From assembly GCA_024036415.1 (NCBI GenBank), contig JAMWET010003917.1, positions 1 through 64,000 of the forward strand: 64,000 nt of DNA, given 5' to 3'. Within the stretch, counting starts at the first letter, position 1; every line of letters begins with the position of its first letter. Shown in pieces: positions 22,831-35,164 of the stretch. A program made the translations under genes and the position numbers. This DNA comes from Prochilodus magdalenae. Lineage: Eukaryota > Chordata > Actinopteri > Characiformes > Prochilodontidae. The notes under the pieces were generated by a model. That model worked only from the letters and a program-made list of their open reading frames with translations, searched no databases and was not told where the DNA came from.

Positions 22831-24294
22831 TGCCACTATTCCTTGACGATGAGTGTTCATTTATGCTGCTTCAAAATAATGCATTTAGCTTGTAATACAT
22901 TTTAAACAATATAAATATGTATGTACATATAAATGCATTTATTGTAATTGTCCCCAGTCCAACATTGTAATGATGCTGAACGAAGTCATTCACTAGATGC
23001 TGTTTTGGCTCCCTCAATCAAAATAGTAACCTCAAAATAGCTTGAACAAACTACTAGACGTTATTTTTCCTCACCACGGGCATCACTGTGTGCTGGCTGT
23101 GGAATTTAGTCCTGTTCTCACAGACCATGTCTCAGGCTTTGCTTTGAACTATGGGGAAGATAAACTGCCTTGAACAGAAGCGAGGATGGTAAGGGAGGGG
23201 GATACGATAGGCATGAGGTTCTCACAGACATGGGAAGAGATCACGTCCGTCAGCATATCATTCACTGAGGAAAAGAAGCATTGTTGCTCCAAACAGGAAA
23301 ATGCTGGCAGATTAACAGCAGATTACTGAAGCCTCTGCATGGCCTGGGCTCAAGAAAGAGAGACAGGGTAGTGTAAACAGAAGATTAGCCAAGCATGCAG
23401 TATCCTGGGTTAATGGTATTATTCGCTAAACACGATAGGCCGGTAAATAAAAGTGCTGTTTACCCGTGTTGGGCCTAATGCAGGTTCTCAGGGTTAGCCC
23501 CGACCAAAAGGCTCAGGACCTGGAGGGAATACGCTGACGCAATAGAGTACACACTGCAGAGATGAAGGCCTTTGACAGTATCTGCTTGACTCTGGGGTTA
23601 GCTATTGTCCTCCAAGATTTATTTGCTGGACGGATTAAGGAGACCTCGTGGGGTTTTTCAGGTCCAGTTGCAGCCTGTAAAGATCACTGGTGACATTTAT
23701 AGCACCAGTGCCACAGAGTTTTAACACGTTTGGGTCTAATGTTAATCCGGTGAGGTAGCTGAATGTGACAGCCACCCATAGTTGTTTTATGGTGTCACTT
23801 TAAAACTGGCTCGGGGTCATTCCACAATGAATGTGGCGTCTTTGTGCTGTGTCACAGGCTGAGGGTAAAAGGGTGACTTCCACAACCTGTGCCCATAAAA
23901 CCTCTAAAATAAGAGCGCTGATTTCAGATCGCTTTTCCAGCTTGCAGCTTGGTTGTCCTTTGCCATCTGTGATCAAATGCAAAACTTGCTCAAGATATTG
24001 CAATGGTACACTGGAGGAATCAGAAAGAATTTCAAAGCGCTCTCTCGGGTCACTCAGGCTACAATAAATATCTGGTCTTACATTTGCCCAGATTTTCACA
24101 GTCAATCAAAAATGTCAGGATTTAGGACAAATCACTCCCCTATCGAAAGTGTGTTGTGTAGCTGAATGCTGTACACACTCATTCAAAAGTTTGGAACAAG
24201 TTGTCAATAATCAATAACACCTGTAGTACAAATTAAACAACGTAGACAACAACACATAAAGCAACATTTCATAGACTTCTAAAAAAATATACAG
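22831..24294. other. Gene-free stretch
   Basis: No coding signal. Frames at 23800-24165 overlap on both strands and match nothing I know. The sequence is less AT-rich than its surroundings at 23030-23760, and repeat-free as far as I can see. Confidence 0.4.
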
Positions 24295-24297
24295 CAC

Positions 24298-24349
<52 letters not shown>

Positions 24350-24372
24350 ATATATATATATATATATATATA
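24295..24372. repeat. Compound CA/TA microsatellite
   Basis: About 25 CA units (24295-24346), then TA units up to the left edge of Tc1 copy 4. The TA run resumes at 24909-24927 on the other side of the element. Confidence 0.95.
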
Positions 24373-24376
24373 CATA

Positions 24377-24908
24377 CAGGGGTTGGACAATGAAACTGAA
24401 ACACCTGTCATTTTAGTGTGGGAGGTCTCATGGCTAAATTGGACCAGCCTGGTGGCCAATCTTCATTAACTGCACATTGCACCAGTAAGAGCAGAGTGTG
24501 AAGGTTCAGTTAGCAGGTAAGAGCACAGTCCTGCTCAAAATACTGCAATGCACACAACATTATGGGTGACATACCAGAGTTCAAAAGAGGACACATTGTT
24601 GGTGCACGTCTTGCTGGCGCATCTGTGACCAAGACAGCAAGTCTTTGTGATGTGTCAAGAGCCACGGTATCCAGGGTAATGTCAGCATACCACCAAGAAG
24701 AACGAACCTCCACCAGCATCACGTAGTGACCTGGCCACTATCCTGCAAGAAGAATGGCTTAAAATCCCTCTGACCATTGTGCAGGACTTGTATATGTCAT
24801 TCCCAAGACGAACTGACGCTGTATTGGCCGCGAAAAGAGGCCCTACACCATACTAATAAATGATTGTGGTCTAAAACCAGGTGTTTCAGTTTCATTGTCC
24901 AACCCCTG
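24377..24908 (+). mobile_element. Internally deleted Tc1 element, copy 4 (best preserved)
   Basis: 532 bp, flanked by TA, with matching inverted ends. From about 24563 the plus strand encodes MGDIPEFKRGHIVGARLAGA, continuing through a helix-turn-helix to VSRVMSAYHQEE and a stop: the DNA-binding N-terminus of a Tc1 transposase. A second frame then gives LQEEWLKIPL, FPRRTDAVLAAKRGPTPY and a stop, the usual Tc1 C-terminus. The whole DDE catalytic core is missing, so it can only have moved with an enzyme supplied in trans. It sits inside a TA microsatellite. Confidence 0.93.
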
Positions 24909-25039
24909 TATATATATATATATATATGAAAATCCTGAAATTTCAAAAGGTGCTTCAGTGCTCACCATGCTCCAGAGCTCCTGTATCCGATCAACTATCA
25001 ATATCTCACCACACTATATCTGAAACTTCATGAACATAA

Positions 25040-25175
25040 ATAACAGCTGTGATACAATTTGGCATGGACTGAAACAAGTTTCTGGATGTAGGCAATATCA
25101 ATGTTCAGCCATGCTTTCATCAAAGAATTGCGCAGTTGGGCCAGATTTGGTGGATGCCTTCCCTGGCACAACAAC
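25040..25175 (-). mobile_element. Tc1-like transposase C-terminal relic (relative of the 1.2 kb array unit)
   Basis: Shares TTTGGCATGG, CAAGTTTCTGGATGTAGG and GGGCCAGATTTGGTGGATGC with each unit of the 31271-35128 array. Read on the minus strand it gives IHQIWPN and, further on, a pattern resembling QKLVxSMPxRIxAVI, typical of the end of Tc1 transposases. Heavily mutated. Confidence 0.5.
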
Positions 25176-28100
25176 AACAACAACAAAAAAATTCAAAAAC
25201 AAATTAAAATTTTATTTTGTGCAAAATAGTAAAAATAAACTGAAATAATACTGAACTGAACTAATGTTGGATATGTCAATATTGCTTGCTGGCAAAACAC
25301 TGTGTCCACTTTACTTCCTTACAAGGAACAGTAGTCACATTTTGACACGTGTGTTTAACTGGTGCGCCATTTAAGGTGGAATGAATTTCTCAAGTCATTT
25401 TAAAGTCACACATGCATCCCACCATGAGAATTTACAACTATTACAGTCCTTCAGTCTTCAGTACCAGCTGATCTGTAGCCTGTTGCATGTACAGTGCTAG
25501 GTGATAGCAATGCTACAATGCTGATGCAGCTGACCAGGTCAGGCAAGTCCTTAGCCAGGCCTGATCACTCTGCTGTCCATGTTTACCTGTTTATCTGTTA
25601 CCCCAAAGACTAGTCATTTCCTCAGGTGCACTAGGAGGTAAATAAGGATCTGGTGTGTTTTCATTTCATTCAAAATGGAGCTGAAACATCTCTGTCTCAG
25701 CCATGAAGCCAAACAGGTAATATCAGCATGCTGTATAGTGTTTGTTTGTTGTGTTATCTTGGTTTTTCTTTTTTGGTATGACAGTTCTGATGAAACTCAT
25801 ACTTGCGGAAGAATTTCAAACTATATACCGGATGAACCAGCTTCCAATCTGCCAATGAATCACTGGTTACACTTAACTTGAAACCTTACTCTAAACTTCT
25901 GAATGGTGCTGTAATTCAACGGAAGTCAAGCCACGCATTTTGGCAGCACAATGCCAGGCAGTGCTAGCAGGAGGCAACTACCTTTATTTGGTCTATACGT
26001 CTGGAAATGGAAATAATAGGAAATGACTCTGTTACAACACAGTTGACCTTAATAATTTGTAGCAGAGCTCCTTTTCCTTTGGGCGTGTCGAGTGCGATCT
26101 GTGTGGCTCAGATTAGCCGGTCAACTCTTTCCCATGGCCGTACAAGTGTCACGCTCAAACTGTGCTCTGAGGGACAGCTGTAGAGTCTGCGATTCCCTAA
26201 ATACCCATAAAATTACCCAAAGCGGAGCCCAAACCCCTGTGTTGCTTTACCCTGGTCATGGCTCTCTCAGGCAAACCCTGGGACCCCAGGCACGGGTCCA
26301 AAGTCCTCAGAGGATCTGTGTAATTGAATCTGGAGCATATCCAGCTTGTTACAATACAGGTCAAAACAGGTACGCAATGGTTGCGTTATTCCTGCCCCTT
26401 ATCTCCACATCTATTTGCTTTCCGTTTCTCCCTCACCATGCTCCAGAGCTCCCGTCTCCGATCAACTGTCAGTAGGATATTGTTTTAGGGAAAGCCCTTG
26501 CCAATGGATGACCTCATACGAGTGATAAGATCTACCAGTTTCATTCTCTGGCGTTCCAGCAAACTGGTTCAAGATCAGTACTCATTAGCAGAGTCAGAGA
26601 TCAAAGTGCATGGGTGGAGGGCTGTAGGCCCCCTAAAAATATCTCCAGCATTTCCTCGACCTGCCTCCCTTGTGTTTATTAATGGTGTCTCGTAAATGAA
26701 CTGGAAAAATGCTCCCCAAGTTAATAAGGGAATTCTGAAAAAACAACACGCTCTCCTTATGGGAGAATATTAATCTTTCTGTAAAGAGAAAACAAATTCA
26801 TCAGCAAAGTGCACATGTTTTTATCTAATATGATATAATGGCTTGGGAATTCTTGGGGTGGAGGTGAAAAACAAGCTCAGGTCTTCAACCAAAATATTAT
26901 TAAACATATCCTAATTTTGAGCAGCATGTAGGACCAAGCCAAAACTGGTTTGTCTGGCAATCCCCTGCTATTCTTTGATCCGCTCAGAGCTGAGACTCTT
27001 AATTAGGATCTGTTTTTGGGCTGTGTGGGATTACGGGTCAGCGCTGGGTCAACAGCGTTGCAATTGAACTTTTTGTGGTCTGCTGGGCAGAATGTTGGAG
27101 TTGGAGAAGAAAACGTTGCTCTGAAGATGTATTGCCGCCGTGTGACCCCTTCAGAAGGAGTCTTTTCTTAGGAGTGTGTTTGTGCTCTGTCTGCATCCTT
27201 TGAAGTGAGGTAGATGGGCTGATAGCTCGGCTGTTGCCGGCTCTAAGTTTAATGGCGAGGAAAGGCTTTATTGTCTCTGATTGACTCTGGGGCCGCATGT
27301 TTGCTTATTGCTATCTCCTCAACAATGCGGCTAGGGTCGTCCGGCCTGGCGGGAGAGCACGATGCATGGAAGGGCAGCGCGTGCGTTCATCATCCTCTCC
27401 CTTCCTTGGCTTTGTGGCGTGCTGCTAGGGCGTTATGGAGCATCCCACAGTTTCCCTTTACTGATTGCTTAGCTTTAGCTTCAATCACAGGAAGGAGACA
27501 GGAACCTCGAAACGTTCCCAAACCCTCTCGCTGCAGTTTTATTGTCATGCCTGAACCTGCTTACTGTTGTCTAGATTGTTGGCTGAGATTTATATACGAC
27601 TGTCAGTTCCTTTACCACCTAGAGGGCCCCACACACAGGTCAAGCTTTTCTGGGCAAAGAATCCAGCCCACATGGTTTTATTTATTTGTTTGGCCTTGCC
27701 CTTCAGCCTTGTTCACATTTAACAATGGACCTTTTTCCATCAATTATAAGGCTTGGTGTTTAATGTAGGCATTTGGTTGTGGATGTGGCAGTTCTCTTTA
27801 GCTATAAGGAAAGCAGTTCTCTTTGCTATCCATAAGTAGAAGATGGGTTTATTATGCTTTAAACTTGATGAAAAGTTATTGTTGAAATGAGAATTAATCG
27901 TTCATCCATGTTTACTTCTTTGTTTGACATTGAAACAAATGTATGATGTCACCCAGTAATAGTTGTTCTACTGTATTTTATTAGCAGGGCAAATCAACAG
28001 TATTAACTTGTCTAGGGATTTAGGGCAATTAAACAATTAAAAGGACTTGAAGGAAATTTGAAACTAATGGACGTTCCTCTAGCATTATACACACTATTAG

Positions 28101-28799
28101 TCACAGATGCTGCTGCTATGAGAGTGATCCCATACATACAATCCCTGATTAATGTTTGGGCCTCTGTGGTTTGAAACAAAGCCAGGTCACATAGTGTCAC
28201 ATTTAAGTGCGGGCAGTACTGATGTAAGCTGGTATGCAGCCAAACTGTTAATGAATTAGGAGGAAATGGAAGCAGCGGCCTTATCTTCCACACATATTTA
28301 CACACTGTATGAACAACATCAGCATCGTTTGATACTTGTTTTTCTTTGAGCATTGACCGTATAAATATATCCATTTACATCAATTTTCCACCATCAGCTG
28401 GTGTGCGTGGCAAAACATTCAAGGCTGCATTCTTTGGGGGAAATGCCAAACCGGGAATAAAAAAGCAATTATCTGGAATACAAATCCGTATGGTCATCTT
28501 GCTCTCTGAAGTGTCTGTGAACTGCAGCGATCCATATGAAACTGAATTAAGCCTTCTATTTCCTAGCTTTATTTTTCACCTTAAAGGGTGCACCAGATGC
28601 ATTCTGGGATTTCTATAATAACAACCAGTGCTGTATCATTTAGGTGGAACACAACAATTGTAACAAGAAGCTGGCAAGCAGGAAACTTATTTCATCTGAT
28701 CCACTCATTTCTCTTTTCTGTAGCTTTTGGCCGTCTGTAAAAAGATGCTCAGCTTGTCTTTCTGCCACTCAGTGGGCATTAATGCAGTGAATAGTTAAA
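25176..28799. other. Gene-free stretch with GC-richer islands
   Basis: No recognisable exon or transposon. Open frames of 127 aa (26092-26475) and 165 aa (27271-27768) match no family I know, and the latter spans GC-richer sequence. The islands near 26480-26800 and 26980-27560 are repeat-free and could be conserved non-coding DNA. Confidence 0.4.
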
Positions 28800-29435
28800 G
28801 TTTCAGGTTTAAGTTTCAGGTTTATTTGTCATTTGCACAACATGTCAGGACATTTATGCATTAAAATGCTTGTGGTGAGGCTCAGGTTGATACTCTACAG
28901 GAGGACTAAACTATATACATACTAAACACTAAAATAAAGAGATGTAAAAGTTATAATAAATGAATACAAGATACACAAAATATACACAAAAATACAGAAT
29001 ATGAATATACAGAGACAGCAGGTGTCTGTAAAAATTCTGATATGTACATTTATGAGACAGGTAAAGTCTGAGAGAGAGTGGAGCTAAATATAAATATAAA
29101 TATGTATGTTTATGTCTATTCCAGGTGTATAAAGTGACTTAGTGATGTTGTCCATAGCAGTGCTACATAGAGTATTAATAATAAAGTGTCCGAGTGCGGT
29201 GCTGTGGTGGTGTTGGTGGTGTTGGTGAAAGGTTCACAGGTTGTTCAGGAACCTGATGGCTTGTGTGTAGAAACTGTTTGTTCTGGCCTGGATGCTGCGG
29301 TACCTCCTGCCTGATGGCAGTAAGGTGAACAGGCCGTGTGCTGGGTGGCTGCAGTCCAACCGGATCTTCTGGATTTTCCTCAGGCAGCGGGACCAGTAGA
29401 TGTCCTGCAAGCTGTAAGGACACATGGTCACCCTC
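28800..29435. repeat. Composite interspersed repeat
   Basis: Starts with GGTTTATTTGTCATTTGCAC and TGCTTGTGGTGAGG. It then carries the block TTGTTCAGGAACCTGATGGC, GGTACCTCCTGCCTGATGGC and GTAGATGTCCTGCAAGCTG, a very common teleost repeat that generates spurious frames in either direction. I cannot assign it to a class. Confidence 0.65.
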
Positions 29436-29875
29436 TACACTGTGCAAAAGTCTTAGACACCTTAGCATATAGTTTAAACCGTTTACTGTACTAATAAGTG
29501 TGCGCTTGTAGAACCTTCAGATATATTAGAATAAATGCAAATAAATAGTAACACAGTAAAACATGATCAGAATCTATTTTTTAATTAGTTAAATCTGACC
29601 TGAATTTTACTCCACACTTTTCTTTGATGCTCCCAGTCATTCCATGAATATGCCCAATTTAATCACCAGCACACCTGATTTAACATAATGAAGCACTGAT
29701 TAGGAACATCAGGAAGTGGATGATAACTGTAATTAATACCGGGTTGCTATGGAGCGATCTGGGGAAGCGATTAAATAAAATGGATTCTTATGAAGAAAGT
29801 GCAGTGGCATGAAAAATGTTATGCTATGAAACAAAAGAGAAGGCAGCAGGTATCTGCTAATCCTATAAAATATTG

Positions 29876-29934
29876 GATTAGATTAGATTAGATTAGATTA
29901 GATTAGATTAGATTAGATTAGATTAGATTAGATT
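29876..29934. repeat. (GATTA)n microsatellite
   Basis: Eleven GATTA units plus GATT. It is followed directly by TCAACTTTGTCATTGTGCAC and AATGAAATGCA, a common fish retroelement-type flank, so the array may be its 3' tail. Confidence 0.95.
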
Positions 29935-30279
29935 CAACTTTGTCATTGTGCACAGAGCCAATGAAATGCAATCATATAGTCATAAAATATAGGAAATAGC
30001 AATGAGAAGTTTGTCAGAATTGTTTTTAGACTCCATGTATATCAAAAATTCAGCCTGGTAGCTGGACAGAAACCCCATTTCTTTATTTATATAGAATGTA
30101 TACTACTAATGTTTTAGTACATGGCCAGTTCCAAACATTAGTTAGGCCCCCCATCACATGATTGCATCAAGGAGGTTCTGAGAATAAGTGACATGCTTTG
30201 CAATCTTATTACTGCGAATGCAGTGTTTTTGACCAGTTTGAGAAAAATGTTCCAACAGACCCTGCACTGGCTAGCACAT

Positions 30280-30472
30280 CATTTCTCAACACTGGTCCTG
30301 AAGGCACCCTGCCCTGCACATATTAGCACTTTCCCTGCTCCCAACATGCCAGATTCAATTTATCAACTCATTAATGAACCCCTTCAGAGCTGCAGGGGGC
30401 GTGTTAAAGCAGGGAGAGCATTAAAATGTCCAGAGCATGGGGCCTGCAGGACCAGGGTTTGGAAACTGAGGT
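30280..30472. mobile_element. hAT-like MITE
   Basis: Begins TTTCTCAACACTGGTCCTGA and ends GGACCAGGGTTTGGAAACTG, imperfect inverted repeats of each other. The interior blocks TTTCCCTGCTCC and GCAGGGAGAGCATTAAAA are also mutually inverse. This is a well-known palindromic non-autonomous repeat of fish. Class assignment is from memory. Confidence 0.65.
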
Positions 30473-31270
30473 GACATCACAGTGAGTGATAAGGGGAGAG
30501 TAAAGACCAAAACCAATGACTACACATAAATTAGCACATGTGTAAGCACAAATGGGGCATCAAATATCAGCTGTAGATACCAATTGTTATTTCAGTATGG
30601 TAAGGATTTAATGCATAAAAGCAGAGGGCTATACAGCATCAGGACCCCTCTCTGACATCATGCTGAGGTATGTCCCAGCTCGCATATACCTCTGCTTAGC
30701 TCTCAAAGCCAAGAAATGGTCAGCCTTTACAAAATAAATGTGGAATATAAGTGCTGTATATCCTGTGTTCACTTGGCCAGTTGTTCTAAAGTATTAAATC
30801 CAGCATTTACTCCAAACCACTCCAAACCAAGTTAAAAGACATGTCATCTAGAAACATGGCTCAGCCCGCCAGAGGGCCCTGGTTCATGAAGTGTTATGCA
30901 TTTTGGCTTTCATCATGTCCGATACCACCGCTCTAATTGTGTTGAACTCTGTGATGGACCCTAGATATATAAAAAAGTAATGACAGATTAAGCCTCAAAT
31001 AAGGAAATGAATTATTGTCGTGTAGCAACATTGGGTTCCTGAGTTTCAGCCTGCCAGGCACAGCGCCAGTACTGATTCATACTCAAACTCGACAGCTTTC
31101 CATGTCTTATGGAGATCTCAGAGCGGTTTTGGCGCCAAGCTCATGCTTTCTCCTCACAGGTCGCGACCCTGGTGTGTTATATCCCTATAGCCAAATAAGA
31201 AAGATTGCACTTGAGATAATGAACATTTCGGGCCAGTCTGTCCCATTCCTCAGCGAATGCCTGACTTGCC
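30473..31270. other. Gene-free stretch
   Basis: No gene or repeat recognised. This is the left flank of the tandem array. Confidence 0.4.
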
Positions 31271-32691
31271 ATGGAATATGCTTCCAGATAAATCAGAATA
31301 TTTAAGAGCTTGCTGTCATCACTCGACAGGCCCCACGACTGCTGCTTTTTGTTTAATGGGTGGAGCTCTGTGTCAACAAAAAACACTTATCCAAACTGAC
31401 AAACAGAACAGAAGATAAGACATAAAATTAGTTACCTGTAAGAGAAACATACCTGATGCCTAGTGCATAATACCTCTATGAGCACGACAAACAGCTATGA
31501 TTTGATTTGGCATGGGCTAGACAAGTTTCTGGATGTAGGATGATGACACCAAAGTTCAGACACTCTTGCATCGAGGAATTGTGCAGCTGGGCCAGATTTG
31601 GTGGATGCCTTCCCTTGCACACTTCTGAAGAAAATTTCCTGTAGACTGGGGTTTTAGCCACGGCTTGTAGACCCGTATGACTGTACGCTTCCATATACCT
31701 GCAAAATCAGCTACTTCCTTCACACAATGGCTTTAGAACGCCCAAATGCAAGCACTCCTTTTAGCCAATCACTGACATTAACACAACCACCCATTTTCCA
31801 CAAACAAAACATTTACTACATTATACCACCTCATGTTTTTTTGGTGATCTCACATAGTGAGTTTAAACTATGGTCCCACAAAAATAAAAAATAATAAAAA
31901 AAAACTAAACAAAAAAAAACAAAGGTTTCAGATCCTAGGTATTTACAAGGCTTATGTTATGATAACCTAAGACTTAATTATGATAAGCTATTTATAGGGG
32001 ACTTTCTATGGATCCATTACATTACTGGGAGCTTTAGTAATGATTGTAGCATTATTGAAATGTTGCAATTACGACAGATTTCACATGCATTGTACATTCT
32101 TGTTGACTGCTTATTATAATCCAGTATCAGCGCTGGATCTGTTTGCTTGTATAACATTGTATAAAAGGTTAACTAAGAATAGTTGACTTGGTGTCAGCTA
32201 GTCATGAAGTCTCTGTAAATACCATTATGCTGACATGCACTATGATTTTTGCCCAGCTTGCCTGGTATTATTGTCTGTTGCATTTGGCTTCTTCTTATTT
32301 GACAAAATCAGGAGTAGTTATGATAGGTTCTTTTGAACGGCTCTTTCGGTAAGAAAGAGGGGAACAGAGTCATATTTGAGAGTGATCTTTTTATCGTTGT
32401 GCCCAACGTTCACTGCCTGCCATAAATCTACTTCACTCTCCACATGATCAGTGAGAACTACTCAGTCACAAAAGACAGACAGGTAGATTTAGTAGGATTT
32501 GTCTGTTGCTGTTTAAACACACCATTCAAGGCTGGAGAGGAACTGCAGTTGTAGCTGAGCGAGGTAGAACGTAAATGAAGAGAAGGAGTGGCGTTAGTGA
32601 AAACATAGCATTTAATCAGAAAAATAAAACTTAATCTTAATAACGTTGTACTGAATTCCCCATCTACTTTAATGTGGCCGTCTCAAGCATC
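31271..32691 (+). repeat. Tandem array unit 1 (1421 bp, longest)
   Basis: Starts ATGGAATATGCTTCCAGATA. It carries both segments that the other units have lost in turn: a poly-A-rich part with GTTTCAGATCCTAGGTATTT (about 31881-31999) and a part with CTTGTTGACTGCTTATTATA (about 32000-32208). On the minus strand it holds a Tc1 transposase C-terminal relic shared with 25040-25175. Confidence 0.9.
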
Positions 32692-33899
32692 ATGGAATAT
32701 GCTTCCAGATAAATCTGAATGTTTAAGAGCTTGCTGTCATCACTCGACAGGCCCCACGACTGCTGCTTTTTGTTTAAAGGGTGGAGCTCTGTGTCAGCAA
32801 AAACACTTATCCAAACTGACAAACAGAACAGAAGATAAGACATAAAACTAGTTACCTGTAAGAGAAACATACCTGATGCCTAGTGCATAATACCTCTATG
32901 AGCACGACTAACAGCTATGATTTGATTTGGCATGGGCTGGACAAGTTTCTGGATGTAGGATGATGACACCAATGTTCAGACACTCTTGCATTGAGGAATT
33001 GTGCAGCTGGGCCAGATTTGGTGGATGCCTTCCCTGGCACACTTCTGAAGAAAATTTCCTGTAGACTGGGGTTTTAGCCACGGCTTGTAGACCCGTATGA
33101 CTGTACGCTTCCATATACCTGCAAAATCAGCTCCTTGCTTCACACTATGGCTTTAGAACGCCCAAATGCAAGCACTCCTTTTAGCCAATCACTGACATTA
33201 ACACAACCACCCATTTTCCACAAACGAAACATTCACTGCATTGTACCCCCTCATGTTTTTCTGGTGATCTTATATTCACCTCTCTATCAAATGAGTTTAA
33301 ACTATGGTCCCACATTCTTGTTAACTGGTTATTAAAATCCAGTATCAGCGCTGGATCTGTTTGCTTGTATAACATTATATAAAAGGTTACCTAAGAATAG
33401 TTGGCTCAGTGTCAGCTAGTCATGAGGTCTCTGTAAATACCACTATGATTTTTGCCCAGCTTGCCTGGTTTTATTGTCTGTTGCATTTGTCTGTCTCTTC
33501 CTTATTTGACAAAATCAGAAGTAGTTATGATAGGTTCTTTTGAATGGCTCTTTCGGTAAGAAAGAGGGGAACAGAGTCATATTTGAGAGAGTGATCTTTT
33601 TATCGTTGTGCCCAACGTTCACTGCCTGCCATAAATCTACTTCACTCTCCACATGATCAGTGAGAACTACTCAGTCACAATGACAGACAGGTAGATTTAG
33701 TAGGATTTGTCTGTTGCTGTTTAAACACACCATTCAAAGCTGGAGAGGAACTGCAGTTGTAGCTGAGCGAGGTAGAACGTAAATGAAGAGAAGGAGTGGC
33801 GTTAGTGAAAACATAGCATTTAATCAGAAAAATAAAACTTAATCTTAATAACGTTGTACTGAATTCCCCATCTACTTTAATGTGGCTGTCTCAGGCATC
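32692..33899 (+). repeat. Tandem array unit 2 (1208 bp)
   Basis: Nearly identical to unit 1 except for a deletion of about 210 bp: GGTCCCACA joins directly to TTCTTGTTAACTGG near 33310, so the poly-A-rich segment is missing. A three-base ACA is shared at the joint, consistent with slippage or end joining. Confidence 0.9.
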
Positions 33900-35128
33900 A
33901 TGGAATATGCTTCCAGATAAATCTGAATGTTTAAGAGCTTGCTGTCATCACTCGACAGGCCCCACTACTGCTGCTTTTTGTTTAAAGGGTGGAGCTCTGT
34001 GTCAGCAAAAACACTTATTCAAACTGACAAACAGAACAGAAGATAAGACATAAAATTAGTTACCTGTAAGAGAAACATACCTGATGCCTAGTGCATAATA
34101 CCTCTATGAGCACGACTAACAGCTATGATTTGATTTGGCATGGGCTAGACAAGTTTCTGGATGTAGGATGATGACACCAAAGTTCAGACACTCTTGCATT
34201 GAGGAATTGTGCAGCTGGGCCAGATTTGGTGGATGCCTTCCCTGGCACACTTCTGAAGAAAATTTCCTGTAGAATGGGGTTTTAGCCACGGCTTGTAGAC
34301 CCGTATGACTGTACGCTTCCATATACCTGCAAAATCAGCTCCTTACTTCACACTATGGCTTTAGAACGCCCAAATGCAAGCACTCCTTTTAGCCAATCAC
34401 TGACATTAACACAACCACCCATTTTCCACAAACGAAACATTCACTGCATTGTACCACCTCATGTTTTTTCTGGTGATCTTATATTCACCTCTCTATCAAA
34501 AGAGTTTAAACTATGGTCCCACAAAAATAAAAAAGAATCAAAAAATCAAAACAAAAAAACAATAAAGGTTTCAGATCCTAGGTATTTACAATGCTTATGT
34601 TACGATAACCTATGATAAGCTATTTATAGGGGAATTCTGAGGTCTCTGTAAATACCATTATGCTGACATGCACTATGATTTTTGCCCAGCTTGCCTGGTT
34701 TTATTGTCTGTTGCATTTGTCTGTCTTCTCCTTATTTGACAAAATCAGAAGTAGTTATGATAGGTTCTTTTGAATGGCTCTTTCGGTAAGAAAGAGGGGA
34801 ACAGAGTCATATTTGAGAGAGTGATCTTTTTATCGTTGTGCCCAACGTTCACTGCCTGCCATAAATCTACTTCACTCTCCACATGATCAGTGAGAACTAC
34901 TCAGTCACAAAAGACAGACAGGTAGATTTAGTAGGATTTGTCTGTTGCTGTTTAAACACACCATTCAAAGCTGGAGAGGAACTGCAGTTGTAGCTGAGCG
35001 AGGTAGAACGTAAATGAAGAGAAGGAGTGGCGTTAGTGAAAACATAGCATTTAATCAGAAAAATAAAACTTAATCTTAATAACGTTGTACTGAATTCCCC
35101 ATCCACTTCAATGTGGCCGTCTCAAACA
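33900..35128 (+). repeat. Tandem array unit 3 (about 1229 bp)
   Basis: Nearly identical to units 1 and 2 but with a different deletion. It keeps the poly-A-rich segment (about 34520-34635), then jumps from AGGGGAATTC to TGAGGTCTCTG, losing about 200 bp that units 1 and 2 retain. It ends with GTGGCCGTCTCAAACAC, where the array meets unique sequence. Confidence 0.9.
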
Positions 35129-35164
35129 CTACCCCCAATATTTTACCTTTCAGAAAAGGGAGCG

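Noticed and set aside
24211..24459. 82-aa frame with a poly-VC stretch
   Set aside because: Encoded by the CA/TA microsatellite and Tc1 end.
26092..26475. 127-aa plus-strand frame
   Set aside because: No recognisable family and no gene context.
27271..27768. 165-aa plus-strand frame
   Set aside because: No domain, no splice or poly(A) context, low-complexity composition. Treated as possible conserved non-coding DNA.
29175..29468. 97-aa minus-strand frame resembling predicted fish proteins
   Set aside because: It comes from a very common teleost interspersed repeat that yields spurious predictions.
29876..29934. Possible interstitial telomere repeat
   Set aside because: The unit is GATTA (5 bp), not the vertebrate TTAGGG.
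34116..34322. 68-72-aa frame beginning MEAYSHTGLQ conserved in all three array units
   Set aside because: Units are nearly identical DNA, so the frame is kept automatically. The underlying sequence reads better as a Tc1 relic in another frame.
31271..35128. CRISPR-like or direct-repeat array
   Set aside because: Units are over 1 kb and this is eukaryotic DNA; it is an ordinary tandem duplication.
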